Below, piece by piece: positions 43,840-55,425 of a stretch of DNA of 64,000 bases. Positions within the stretch are counted from its first letter, which is position 1, and each line of letters starts with the position of its first letter. This DNA is from Chlamydoabsidia padenii (lineage: Eukaryota > Mucoromycota > Mucoromycetes > Mucorales > Cunninghamellaceae), in the NCBI GenBank assembly GCA_025330725.1, contig JAIWND010000010.1, positions 558,001-622,000 on the forward strand. The letters are read 5' to 3'. Both the position numbers and the translations under genes were made by a program. The notes beneath the pieces are model-generated. The model had not been told where the DNA came from. It saw only the letters and a program-made list of their open reading frames with translations, and ran no database searches.

Positions 43840-46800
43840 ATGAATAGCACCCAGTCTGCTTTACAAGAGGCTGATATACATATTGGTAAGTAAAACTAAC
43901 ACTACTCTGAAGCTTGATGAAACAGAATAATCGTTGACTAATTCAAACCTGTTTTTGGTTCATCATGGATAGACTACGACACGTTCCTGTCCGATGACTT
44001 TGATACCCACAAGTATGTCCATCAAGTTATCAGCAAATCTGACCAAGGTGATGCCACGGAAATAGCGACCTCTCTATCTCAACTATCTTTCAGTATTGAC
44101 AGTCTCAACAAACAGATTCGCGAAGAGGTAAAGTACATTAACCCCAGGTCAACAAAGAATGCTCCACCCTTCGAATACTAATACTAATACTTACTTTATA
44201 GATAGGTATGAACTATGAAACTCTTTTGGATCAAGTAACTGGTATCAAGGAACTGGATATTGTGTTATCCACTGTACAAAAGAACATTACTGTTTTGAAC
44301 GAATCACTCTCAAGGTAAATGAGTCAATGTTAGGAACAAACACCCAGTTGACTGACTCTTCTTCTTCTCTCTCTCTCTCTCTCTTTCTCGGTAGACTATC
44401 ACTCAAGATCCGGACACCTTATGAACAACTAGGCACCTACACCACACAATTCAAAAACCTGCAAACGACATGCGAACTGCTTCGACGACTCCATCGCTTC
44501 ATTATCCTTTGTCGCCGCCTCGCAACTGAATATGGGGACGATGATTTGACAGTGACTGATCGCGACCTTGCTTCGGCAGCAACCACACTGTATAAACTTA
44601 GCCTGATCATGGATGAATCTGACTTTGACGGGATCGATTTGGTGGTCAAGGACTTGCCGATGATTCAACAATGTCGTGAACGTATCTTGAATGAAGGTAA
44701 TCGCTTGCTACAGGAAGGGATCGAACAACACTCACAGACGAAAATGGCGGCGGGATTACAGATCTTTTACAACATGAAAATGATGGTCACCAAGGTGGAA
44801 ACATTGACAAATACCATGTTGGACGATCTGAGTAGGGACATTAGAAATGTTGTGGATATGCAATCTTTACAAAAGAAGGTTAAAGGTAAAACATGATATA
44901 TAATGGTAAGTGGTAGCTGACTTGAATGTATTTTTAATAGATTCCACTCAGGGTCCTGCTGTACGAAGGGTCGAACCTGCTTATGGAAATCAAAGTCCTT
45001 GGGCTAATACACTTTGGACAAGAATGGAGGATTTGATGCAGGTCATGAGTGATAGCTGTAACAAGGTGGGTAGAATAAATTCGGGACTAATAATGACCAT
45101 CTATCACCAACTCTTCTTCTTCTTCTTCTTTTTACTAGATTTATAACTTGGAAAAGGTGCTTGAACTCAAGAAGGACTCATATACTCATGTATCCTATTT
45201 AGATGAAATCATCAAGGTAAGGACTATAAATAAATAAAAAAGAACAATAATTTAAACATGTATTATCCCTTCGTATAAAGATACTAGATACATCAAGCCT
45301 CGTTAATCACTTTTGGAGGATATTATCAGCTACATTTGAAAAGGAACTCAAAGGGGCAACAAAAGGTAATATCAGTTATGAAAAAGAATAGAAACGCATC
45401 AACTTATCTTTTTCTTCTTATTTAAAATAGCCTCAACCTTTTTACAAAATACATTTGTTAGCGATTACCCAAAACTACTTCGGTTACTACATGGCTTCTT
45501 CTCCCGGGTGGCACTTCACAAGGGCTCTTCAATATCAGATTACTCACAAAGGTAATGACAAAAATGATAAAAGTATTATTTGACTAATGTTTTTTACTTC
45601 TCTTTAGCCCTGAATATATTATTATGCTACGAAGTTTTAGTACTTTTGAAAATGGTTATCTGGCACGATCTCTTACACGCATGCATGAAGCTGTAAATGC
45701 TGCCTTTCCTTCTTATGGTGGAGCAGGACGTGCAGCACCTACTCGTGCCAATGTGGTGACCATCACAAGAACAATTGAAAAGTAAGTAAGAAAAGAGTAT
45801 GAAACGATATGTCAATTTGTTGTCATTAACATAAACTTGTTTGATTTTAGGGAACTGGAAATTGCAGCCTTTGATAATCATCTGATACAATCTGTATCCC
45901 AAAATGTTGTCAAGTCTTTGAACATGTTTTCTGTCAAATGTGAAGGATTGGTATGTATGGAAATAGCAAAGAAGAAGAGAATAGAATAGATACTGATTTG
46001 TTGATATTATAGGTTATCACGTCAATTCAATCCATCTATTCGGCAACGCCCAATAACACCATTACAACCTACTTGAATATGAACATCGAACTCGCAAATG
46101 TACTCTACAATATGTATCAATCTGTTTGGAAAATTCTGGAAGAATATTCGGAAAAGACGGTGGACACTATCAAGCAAGGAGCAGAGGTATGTATATAAAA
46201 AGTCATGAAGGAATCTATATAGGATTAACATCTTCTTACTGTCAATAGGATTGTCGACGATTAATGTTATCAGTGGGTCAAACATTAGTGGATGCAATCA
46301 TGGCGGATATTACTCGGGTACTACTACAAATCCATCAAGAAGATTTCTCTGGGCAATCACGACGCAGCTTTACACATGACGATGAGGAATCCACAAGCCA
46401 ATATACCAAAGAACTTGCCAAACATGTTCGATACTATCATACTCAAGTACTCTCTCGACTATCTTGTGGGACGGAACCAAAGTCATGGTAAGTACCAACA
46501 ACAACAAAGCGAAATGGATCCATATATCTAGTACAAGTACTCACTTGCCTTTTCTCATAGGGTGAAGCAAATTGGTAAACATATATTAAAGGTATTTGTC
46601 TTCCAAGCTAGTTTGGTGCGACCTCTTAGCGAAGCAGGGAAACTTAAATTGGCAGGGGACATGGCCGAAATCGAATTCGCTGTCAGTCAAGTCATGAATG
46701 AATATGGAACAAGGATTGAAGATGTTGGTAATGAATATAAGGCACTGCGGGCTTTTAGGTAAGGAAAAAAAGAAATGTCGGGGAGGGGGATACATAATGC

Positions 46801-47170
46801 GAATGGATTGGATTCTTCTCAAGTTAACTTTTTTTTTTTTTTTTCGGTCTTATCATTTGTTAGGCCATTGCTATTCTTGGATTCAGCCCAATTGACAGCA
46901 ACTCACCATACTGCTGGATTACCACCTATTACACTCATCCATCACCTTGTGGTACGATCTCAAGCTACTGCTCACCGTCTTACACTTCCACACACCATTT
47001 ACGACTTGACACGGGCAGAGTATATGGACTGGATGGATGCACAAACACCCAAGGAATCGTTACAACTGGCATTGGATGCGATCACTCGTGGTAGCAAAAT
47101 GTCAAAACAAGAGCTACAAGAACTACCAGAATATCGATTTATTTTGGCCATTGTGGAACAAGTAGATTAA
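43840..47170 (+). CDS. COG5: Conserved oligomeric Golgi complex subunit 5
   Basis: Fourteen exons join with consistent phases to 801 residues: 43840-43885, 43973-44127, 44202-44314, 44395-44885, 44941-45065, 45139-45216, 45281-45365, 45431-45551, 45608-45781, 45851-45950, 46013-46186, 46249-46487, 46561-46758, 46864-47170. The N-terminus has YDTFLSDDFD then an amphipathic coiled region (LSFSIDSLNKQIREEI). The middle is all-helical, with DLMQVMSDSCNKIYNLEKVL and FENGYLARSLTRMHEAVNAA matching the Cog5 core; the end has the HLVVRSQATAHRLTLPH segment. Role: lobe B of the COG tether for retrograde intra-Golgi traffic, so it supports the Golgi glycosyltransferases coded nearby. Confidence 0.92.
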
Positions 47171-47333
47171 CCAAGTGTTTTAGCATAGTAGATTACATAG
47201 ATATATACAATTGTTTATTAATTAATAAAAAGATCGATTTTGTTTATATACTGATTGTTTGACTATTTGTAATATGTAGTGGAGTTGGACATAGGGGGGA
47301 TATATACTATAAGATAGACTATAATGGGGTAAT

Positions 47334-48355
47334 TTAAGCAGAGGGATACTTTGTAGGATTCATTCGGTAAATCGCCATTTGGCCCTAATTAAAAAATGTT
47401 AGTCATTACACTACCTGTTTTCAACTTTTGTTGATATTTTGGACATTACCTTTGGATTGACTTTGAGGACATCTTTGATCCTTATCAAGGCGTTCAAGCA
47501 GTCGGTCACACGATGTTTTGGTAATCCTGTTCGTTCCATCATGCTGTTCATACTCCTACAGCAAAGAAGAGTGATACAGTTGGTCTTGTTCAACGTTTAT
47601 TCTGTATACTTACATTCCTTCAGGTTTCAATCGTAGATCACGGAGTACTGTTTCCACTGCCTTCCTATATTCCTACATACACCCAACCCAGAGAAGAAGA
47701 AGATCGAGTCCCCACTCTTATGTATTGTCTTTTCTTACCGTTTTTTCCCTATATTTTAATGGTAAACCATCAACAATAGTTCCAATGTTAATCTACAAAA
47801 AACAAAACAAAAGTGTCAAGTTGGTTTATCATCACTATACTTGTTATTGTTACCTTTTTAGTCACAAATTTCAACACTTTTTCTTTGGGAGGGACATTGT
47901 CGTTTGTTGACGGTAGACTGATTTCTTCTACTTGGTGTGAATCTTCTTGAGATAAATTTGCTGTATCATTCATAAAAAAAAAAAAGGTCGGATTGGTTTA
48001 GTTTTGGTAACGCACTTTATATAAACTTACTGTTATCAGCTGGCGTCGGTGGTGTATCTTGAGCCCGGAAGGAATCCGTTCTCCATTGAGCGGTGGTGTT
48101 ATTTGCTGCCATTCCAAAGAGAAACGCCCCAAAGCTATTGTTGAAGCAAGATATGTGGTTGTGAAAGTTTTCCAATCGAGCCATTTGTTCGTTTAACATT
48201 ACGGTTTTGTTACGGAGAGCCACCAGAGTTAACGTCAGATCGTCAGAACAAGTCAGGGTGGGTTGGCTGCCTTTTGTTGGATCTTTTACAAGTTTCTGTT
48301 TTTTATATAATTCCTTAGTACTGTCTGGTCGTTTACGCTTTGTGGTGGGATTCAT
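47334..48355 (-). CDS. DAM1: DASH complex subunit Dam1 with winged-helix-like tail
   Basis: Six exons (48031-48355, 47854-47960, 47739-47792, 47614-47672, 47450-47555, 47334-47384) give 233 residues. Residues ~40-95 match the Dam1 core: DDLTLTLVALRNKTVMLNEQ, a helix, then HISCFNNSFGAFLFGMAANN (in other Dam1 proteins this reads F-N-E-S-F-A-S-F-L-Y-G-L). Role: outer-kinetochore ring that couples chromosomes to microtubules. Unexpectedly, the C-terminal ~80 residues form three helices plus a strand pattern, with MMERTGLPKHRVTDCLNALI and a final QMAIYRMNP, the layout of an E2F/DP-like winged helix. That extra module is inference from pattern. Confidence 0.72.
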
Positions 48356-49527
48356 TGTTGAGAGAAAAGCGAGGAAATGAAAAAGAAAGAGGGAGGGGAG
48401 ACAAAAAAAAAAAAAAATCAAATCAAATCAAATCCCGCCGCCATGCAGGCGTGCCTCAAAAGTAATTGGATATCGGATTAATTATACTGCTGCTCCTCAA
48501 ATTGATGCTGGTATGATTAATAGTGGTGAGTCAAGTCAGTAAACAGAATTGTATTGGCCAAGTTGACTTTCGAGAATGATAAAAAAAAAAGAGGGGGGGA
48601 AGGAGTGTTGGGAATGAAATGTCAAATTCGGGATTTGAATTGGGGTTTATTGCAAGAGTCAGTTTCATTGGGTTGACGCCTAATCTGACACAAAACCTTC
48701 TACAGGGAAAAAAATGGTGAAGGTATATGCAAGAAGGGTATCATATGAACAAAAAGTTGACTTGACAATAGATAGAGCGTTTGATTGGTTTATAGTCAAT
48801 CAATTAACTTGGTAACATAATTGACGTGTAACGCACGTCATGCTTTTATAGAGCATCATTTGTTTAGATTACCCCCCCCCTCATTCTTTTCTTTAATGTG
48901 AGACCAATCGATAACATCCTATATATTGGAAAAAAAGGAAAAAACCGCTCACGCGCACCGACAGACTAAAAAGGGGAAAAAAGGGAACTGTGTTCAAAGA
49001 CCGCTTTATCAGAGATTATTATAACCAATGACCAGCGTCCGTTTTTTTTTTTTTTTTTTTTGGCTTTCTTCGATCTTGTCGTCGAATCACCAATCAATAT
49101 TTGATTGTGCCCGACCTGTTAAACATACAAAAGTAAATAATAATAAAAAAGTGGGATGGATTCAGGGGAACTGAGAATCGAAGACCTGGAATGTATTTGA
49201 CGAATCTATGGGAAAATGAGGTGTGAGAAAACCTTATCTCAATGAGGTTGAAGGGCTTACCAGTCAATTCGTTCTCACATGACTCATATAATACACACCA
49301 ATAGTAGCTAGGCGCTCCAGAAATCAATGTTTCGGGGCTTCGATTAGGTTTTGACAAATGGGGTAGATCAATTTCCACCCGACAGCCCAAGAAAAAAAAA
49401 AACGTCAAACTCCGCTTTTCTATAAATTCCTCTTTGTTTCTATTTTCCTGCCCTTTTTTCTTTCTTTTCCATCACTTTTACTCTTTATATCTATTCCCCT
49501 CTTCTTCTCACTAACTCTCCTCTCATA
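48356..49527. promoter_or_regulatory. Divergent spacer DAM1 / amino-acid permease
   Basis: Element copies TCAAATCCCGCC (48427-48440, for DAM1), TTCGGGATTTGAAT (48625-48641, orphan) and GTCAAACTCCGC (49404-49415, for the permease). T and C homopolymers occur at 48871-48881 and 49041-49062. A minus-strand frame at 49094-49408 is unsupported. Confidence 0.5.
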
Positions 49528-49701
49528 ATGTCTATACAAGAAAAGAAAGAAGGAGCCATCAGCTACCAAGGATCTATCATTGACGATGCCTATAGTGAAA
49601 CATATGGTAGTGATCAATTCATGGACGTGGATCGATCTGAAGCTGGTTCTTCTTTTTGGGCTTACTTTAACATTGTTTGTGTGATTGTAAGTTGTGATCA
49701 A

Positions 49702-49738
<37 letters not shown>

Positions 49739-50998
49739 TGATGACTTATTCTTTTTTTTTCAACAACTAGGCGGGTACTGGGACTCTCGGTCTTCCTTAT
49801 GCCTTGAAACAAGGTGGATGGTTTGGGTAAGTGCCTGGAAAGAAAAAAAAAGTTATATCAAAAGTACTAACAACGACTTTATTGATTTTTAATCTATAGT
49901 TTATTCATTCTCTTTTTGGCCTGGTTCATGTCAACTTATACTGCTATCATCTTGATCAAGTGTCTCTATGCGGTCGGAGACAAGCGTCTTCACAACTATA
50001 AAGATGTGGCTACTGCTGCCTTTGGTGCTGTCGGTGGCTGGGTCAGTTTTTTCTTCAATGCATGGGTTACTCTTGGTGCTCCTATTCTCTACATGGTGCT
50101 CTCTGGACAAAACTTGAACCAACTGTGTAAAGATACCGTGGGTGAAATTGGCGATGTCAAATGGACCATCATCTCCTGTGCCATTGTTGCCATTCCCTTT
50201 ATTCTCGTCAAGAACATGAAAGAAGTTGCCTTTATGTCTGCCTTTGGTGCTCTTGCTACTGCCGTTGTCGTCATCATTGTGTTGATCGTCAGTTGTGTTG
50301 ACCAAGGCCACTTTAGTCCCGAACAAATCGCCACCCACACACATATGCCTGTGATCTGGGACCAATTCCCTATTGCCCTCGCGACCATCTCGTTTAGTTT
50401 TGGTGGTAACATTGTGTATCCTCATGTCGAAGCTTCCATGAAGAAACCCAAGGATTGGTCCAAGGTGGCTTCTGCTGGCCTCGCCACTTGCGCTGCTCTC
50501 TACTTTCTCACTGCTATTCCTGGTTATTACATCTTTGGTGATGCCGTGCAATCTCCCATCTACAACAGTATCTCGGATGGTGTGCCTAAAATTATCGCGA
50601 TTGTCTTGATGACTATCCATGTGATCATGGCCGCTCCTATCTTGGTGACCTCCTTCTCTTTGGATTGTGAAGAAATGGCTAATATCAGTGTGGAACGTTT
50701 TGGCAAGTGGGGTGAATTTGCTATCCGTGCTACTCTACGTACTGTCATCATGGTGTTTGTCGGTGTCATCGCTTGTGTTGTCCCCAACTTTTCTGCTTTA
50801 ATGTCGCTCATTGGTGCTTTTTCAAACTGTCTCTTGATCTTTGTCTTTCCTGTCCTTTTTTACTTTCGTTTGACTGGATTCCGAAACAAGCCTATTTATG
50901 AAATCCTATGGTGCGGTTTCATTGTGTTGCTTGGTATTGTCGGTCTCATTTTTGGTAGTTGGTCTGCCATTGATGATCTCAAGTTGGCCTACCAATAA
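49528..50998 (+). CDS. Vacuolar-type amino-acid transporter (AAAP family)
   Basis: Three exons (49528-49686, 49771-49826, 49900-50998) give 437 residues. Seen: a ~45-residue polar N-terminus, then GAGTGTLGLPYALKQGGW-type first helix motif (AGTGTLGLPYALKQGGWFG) and about ten further membrane helices; FGGNIVYPHVEASMKKP is the Avt-family central motif. Family knowledge: fungal Avt1-7 and plant AAP/AUX-like permeases move neutral or basic amino acids across vacuole or plasma membranes by proton coupling. Which amino acid is moved is unknown. Intron 1 contains an A33 tract (49704-49736) just after the donor. Confidence 0.9.
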
Positions 50999-51507
50999 TT
51001 CCTCTAATGACTCTCCTACAAGTACACTATTCTACTTTTAATCACGTTATATTTAATCATCACTAGTTTTATGTAGTATATATACCTTACCCACTTTTAT
51101 TGTTATTTGGCTTTGACCCTTCTTTTGTACATACTCTTTTTTTTTTATTGTGTTAATATAATAAATATATCATTTGTGTATGATATTCTCTTGTTTGCTC
51201 TCCAAATCTTTGCACTCTTTGGGACGGGGGTTTACCGTGATATGCATGAAAGTGATACTTACTTTGAAATTATACTTTTTGCGTAATGTATTATCACTTG
51301 CTCTTTTTACTTCCCAATGCCATACACATCAAAATCATCAAGCGGGAATTGAAAAGAGATTTGCATGAATGTCGGGTATTCGATATTTAATTTTTTCAAT
51401 TCCCGCTCCTGGTGAGACGTCATGGACCATTTTGTTTTTTTACCCTGGGGGAGGGGCTGAAATTTTTCTTTTTCCCTTTCACTCTTACATTATTATCATT
51501 CATCAAC
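50999..51507. promoter_or_regulatory. Spacer upstream of QCR10
   Basis: Permease 3' flank, then GCGGGAATTGAAAAG (51342-51356, inverted) and TTTTTCAATTCCCGC (51394-51406) facing each other about 100-165 bases before the QCR10 start. Confidence 0.55.
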
Positions 51508-51802
51508 ATGCCTATTAAACAAATTGTCAGCAACCCTCACTTTGGTATCTTCACCCCTGAAAAGCTCATTCGTGCGTAAGTATTTCGATAATCCATTCTT
51601 GTTAATCATACTGTTTTTATTTGATCCATTACTAATTATCATTTGTTTCCATAGTGCTCCTTCTTTGGCTATCTGGGGTGCTGCTGCCGGTTCTGCCGTG
51701 GCTCTCTTGGGTTCCGACGTCCCTTTGGTCAAAAAGGATATCTTGTCTAACATTCCCATTGTTGGTGGATACTGGGCTGTTGAACAATCCGATAACGAAT
51801 AA
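51508..51802 (+). CDS. QCR10: Cytochrome bc1 complex subunit Qcr10
   Basis: Two exons (51508-51575, 51655-51802) give 71 residues. Seen: NPHFGIFTPEKLIRAAPSLA, one membrane helix (AIWGAAAGSAVALLGSDV), then VPLVKKDILSNIPIVGGYW. This matches the single-helix fungal Qcr10 (human UQCR11 type), an inner-membrane respiratory complex III accessory subunit that stabilises the Rieske protein. Its start is fixed by the short N-terminus and the frame; no cleavable presequence, as expected. Confidence 0.85.
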
Positions 51803-52558
51803 AATACAGTAAGTACGATTAATGACACTTGGGAGGGAATCACTAAAAGATACAACCAATGTGGATACTTGATCTTTGCACGATTACTAATTGCACCCTT
51901 TTTTTCTGTCTTTAGCTTAGGGCCATCCTGAATAGACCTTTACATAATTTAGTTTATTCTATCCACTATTATCAAATAAAGACTACTATTATGTAATATA
52001 TGAAGCGTGTTGATATTTTGTGTTATGGGTTGTGCGGGAAAGAGGGGCTCTGTTACCGGTTAACAGACCAATACTTTATTGATCACATTGTTGGAGGGGG
52101 ATGAAAGCGGACGGGGTCAAGAAGTACAAGTCTGTAGGCATCTAGTAACAAGACCGTCCCTACTCAGGATGAAGCACATAAATGTATTATTGGTAAAACC
52201 AACCTTGAATCGCTCAATGGAGTATCTCTTTGTATTTTGTAAAGAGGCGATCATCATCAACGTCCATAGTAGGAAGGATCAAGTGTGTGCCTGGCAGGAT
52301 GGCGGCCTTTGAAATATTTTGACAGATAGTAAGAATGATCAAATGTAGTTGCTCTATTACAGCAAAAGATGGTCAGAATTGAAAGCGGAATCTTTAATAT
52401 GATACTGGTGATATTCAGTTTTCATCGAAAAGGCTTGAGTATGGTTTATGTACAAAGGGTCAAAGGAAAAAAAAAATCGGAATTTGAATTTTGAAAAAGT
52501 GTAAAAGTATCGTCCAAGAAGAATTCATATTTCTTTCCTTTTCCCCTTTGTCATTACC
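51803..52558. other. Spacer upstream of RPL5
   Basis: No gene is supported; a 77-codon frame at 52079-52312 lacks features. AATCGGAATTTGAATTTT (52475-52492) is a weak, inverted form of the element. Confidence 0.5.
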
Positions 52559-53897
52559 ATGGTATGTAACACGGGCACAATCTTCAAAATACACACATGC
52601 GATACAATAGGCTGGATGGATGGATGGATAATAATGATGGGGACACTAGATTAGTTGGATGGATGGATGAATGACGGGATAAAACGTGACAGATTACTAA
52701 CGATGTCATTCCTTCTTTTTTTTGGTAATCATTACATAGCCTTTCGTCAAGCAACAAAAGAACAAGGCTTACTTCAAGCGTTACCAAGTCAAGTACCGTA
52801 GAAGAAGAGGTAAATAGCAAAAAAAAAAAAAAAAAAAAAAGGTGATTATAAAGAATACATATTGGATTGTTATTGGTCTATAAACTGTAGATTGAATTAT
52901 AAAACGATTAGCAAAATAAGTATAGTTCATGTGACAGTGGGCTTACTACCTACCGGATGATTCTTAGTCTTTTCGTCCTATCTGATGATTCATGAAAACA
53001 ACAATTGTGCCAATAACTATTCGATATGCTTCTAATAGGATTAGACAATTATTTGGGTATTAACTAAATTCTCTCTTTTTTATGCTCATAGAGGGTAAGA
53101 CCGACTACTATGCCCGTAAGCGACTCGTTGTCCAAGCCAAGAACAAGTACAACTCTCCCAAGTACCGATTGGTCGTCCGCTTCACCAACAAGGACATTAT
53201 CTGTCAAATCGTCTACGCCAAGCTCCAAGGTGACTTTGTCTTGTCTGCTGCCTATGCTCACGAATTGCCTCGTTTCGGTATCAAGGGTGGTTTGACCAAC
53301 TGGGCTGCTGCTTACGCCACTGGTCTGTTGTTGGCTCGTCGTACCTTGACCAAGCTCGGATTGGCCGACAAGTACGAAGGTGTTACTGAAGCCGATGGTG
53401 CTTTGACCATGACCGAAGCCAACGAAGAAGGTCCTCGTCCTTTCAAGGCCTTTTTGGATGTCGGTCTCGCTCGTACCTCCACTGGTGCTCGTGTGTTTGG
53501 TGCCATGAAGGGTGCTTCCGATGGTGGTATCTTTGTCCCTCACTCTGGTAACCGATTCCCTGGTTATGATATCGAAACCAAGACCAACGACGACGAATTG
53601 TTGCGTAACTATATCTTTGGTGTCCACGTTGCCGAATACATGGAATACTTGGAAGAAGAAGATGAAGAACGTTACAAGAAGCACTTTGCTGGCTTTATCA
53701 AGGCTGGTGTCACCTCTGATGCTTTGGAAGATATGTACTCTGAAGCCCATGAAGCTATCCGTGCTGATCCTGTCCACAAGCCTGTGGAAAAGAAGGCCGT
53801 GCCCGCCAAGCCTTACCGTCGTCCTCAACGCCTCAACAAGAAGCAACGTGATGCCAAGGTTGCCGACAAGATCGCTGCCTTCCACAAGGAAGAATAG
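52559..53897 (+). CDS. RPL5: 60S ribosomal protein uL18 (L5)
   Basis: Three exons (52559-52561, 52740-52809, 53092-53897) give 292 residues. The first exon is only the ATG. The start [20 protein letters not shown], then [15 protein letters not shown], and the body ([34 protein letters not shown]) match L5 throughout; the C-terminus is Lys/Arg-rich. The protein carries 5S rRNA into the large subunit. Codons are strongly C-ending. Intron lengths are unusual for this window (178 and 282 nt against the typical 50-80), and intron 1 has a GGAT array. Confidence 0.97.
52613..52672. repeat. (GGAT)n array in RPL5 intron 1
   Basis: Two clusters of GGAT repeats (52613-52629, 52656-52672) within the 178-nt intron. 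Complementary in sense to the CATC array in RPS1 intron 1. Confidence 0.85.
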
Positions 53898-54176
53898 ATT
53901 GCTAGTTTATTTGTATAGCTGTCTTGATTTAATAAAAAAAATCTTTATTTTGTTGTATATTCTTTGGTTTATGTAGGGGATGGTGCATGAAATGGTTTGG
54001 TTGGCGGTTGTCAGGATTTAAAAATCAGAAATGATTGGGATATCCAATTCGAAAAAAGGGGTAGTCAGTAGAAGCAGTATGTGGTATATCAAAGTAAACC
54101 ATCACCATTTGAATTCAATTAAACAAAGATAAAACTAGGTGATAACAATGAATTTTATTATAATTAAAAGATATAA

Positions 54177-55258
54177 TCATTCTATTCTAGATAAATAAGA
54201 TTCTACAAGTTGACGCTGGTCTTGAGGTTGCTTTTGATACACATCAAGAAGACGTTCGACTGCCAGAGCATGAAGATTTCCGGCATGTTGTACATCATTG
54301 TCCTTCAACAACTTGGATGCACACTACAGTAGAAGTAAAAAGAGAGAGTGAGAAAGGTAAGTAGGTAAGACGATTGAGATGGATGAAAAGGGTGACTTAC
54401 CAAGTGCAGACCATATAAAGCCCTGACATGATCTGAGCAAAGTTCCAATACTTTACAATAATGTTTCAAAGCCAAAGAGTATTGCTTGAGCGTATACAGG
54501 ATTTCGGCGTACTTGAGATAGATGATATGATTGGTGGGTTGGAGGAGGATGAGTTCTTCACAGCAAAAGGCGGCTTGATCGTACATGTATTGGTTCAAAT
54601 AAACATCACAAAGTTCGAGCCATGCTTCAAAGTCATCATAATAGGTATCCAAGTATTTCGTCAATGCTTCTACTACTTCTTGATCCTTGTTTCTTGCTTT
54701 AAGAAGGGCAATTTGTCGTTTGGATGCCAACTAGAGGTTAAATAAGATTAGGTGAGTCAATAGGTGACAAGATACCTCCCTCTTACCATGTTGGTTTCGT
54801 CTTCTTGAAGGATACTATCATATGTCGCTTGTGCTTCGTCCAGTCTTCCAGCCGCTTCATGCCGCATACCCAATAAACGGCGGAAGCGAAGTGAAGATTC
54901 ACCAAATCTTTTTTGCAAGTGATCAATACAAACCTAGTAAGAAATGTACAAAGTCAGTATCATCCAAGTCTTCAAACCGTGTCTATTTACGTTGGCGAGT
55001 TCTTGATCATCTACATCTAGAGCAGCAATGCAGATTTGTTCATATAATGGCCATACTTTTGGGAAAAAGATAACAAAGGTAAGGTCAGTAAATACAAGTA
55101 GACATTTATTATCGAATACCTTCATCTCCAAGTTTTGATGTATAGTTTCCACGAATTAGAGACGCACCCAAAGCAGCCACGTTTTCCGATCGTCTTTCGT
55201 TGGTCAATCGATACGTCTTTAGTTCTTCAAGGGCTTCTTTATAATCAAATCGTGGCAT
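54177..55258 (-). CDS. EMC2: ER membrane protein complex subunit 2
   Basis: Five exons (55120-55258, 54991-55055, 54787-54933, 54401-54730, 54177-54323) give 275 residues. It is a helical TPR protein: VWPLYEQICIAALDVDDQE, LGMRHEAAGRLDEAQATYDS (start of the TPR array), then KYLDTYYDDFEAWLELCDVY and HIIYLKYAEILYTLKQYSLA, matching the Emc2/TTC35 family (fission-yeast Oca3). Role: cytosolic scaffold of the EMC insertase that inserts tail-anchored and multi-pass proteins into the ER. Immediately upstream is an A68 tract, the longest homopolymer of the window. Confidence 0.92.
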
Positions 55259-55289
55259 GTTTTTTTGATGTAAAGACAAAGGGAAGAGA

Positions 55290-55292
<3 letters not shown>

Positions 55293-55360
<68 letters not shown>
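55293..55360. repeat. A68 homopolymer
   Basis: Sixty-eight A in a row (T on the EMC2 sense strand) between the EMC2 start and an AAACCCGCC fragment of the upstream element at 55365-55375. Its exact length may be an assembly estimate. Confidence 0.9.
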
Positions 55361-55362
<2 letters not shown>

Positions 55363-55425
55363 ACACAAACCCGCCGAAATCATTACAAAGTAAAATATTT
55401 AATTTCCGACAATAGTTACAAATAA

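Noticed and set aside
43840..47170. Several short genes instead of COG5
   Set aside because: All fourteen exons join in phase with canonical splice sites into one Cog5-like protein.
49094..49408. Possible minus-strand gene or tRNA-like sequence
   Set aside because: A GGTCTTCGATTCTC string resembles a tRNA T-arm, but stems do not pair and the 104-codon frame begins in homopolymer sequence with no domain.
49931..50620. 229-codon frame antisense to the amino-acid permease
   Set aside because: Shadow frame; its sequence is the complement of conserved membrane helices.
53064..53885. 273-codon frame antisense to RPL5
   Set aside because: Same reason: shadow of strong codon bias.
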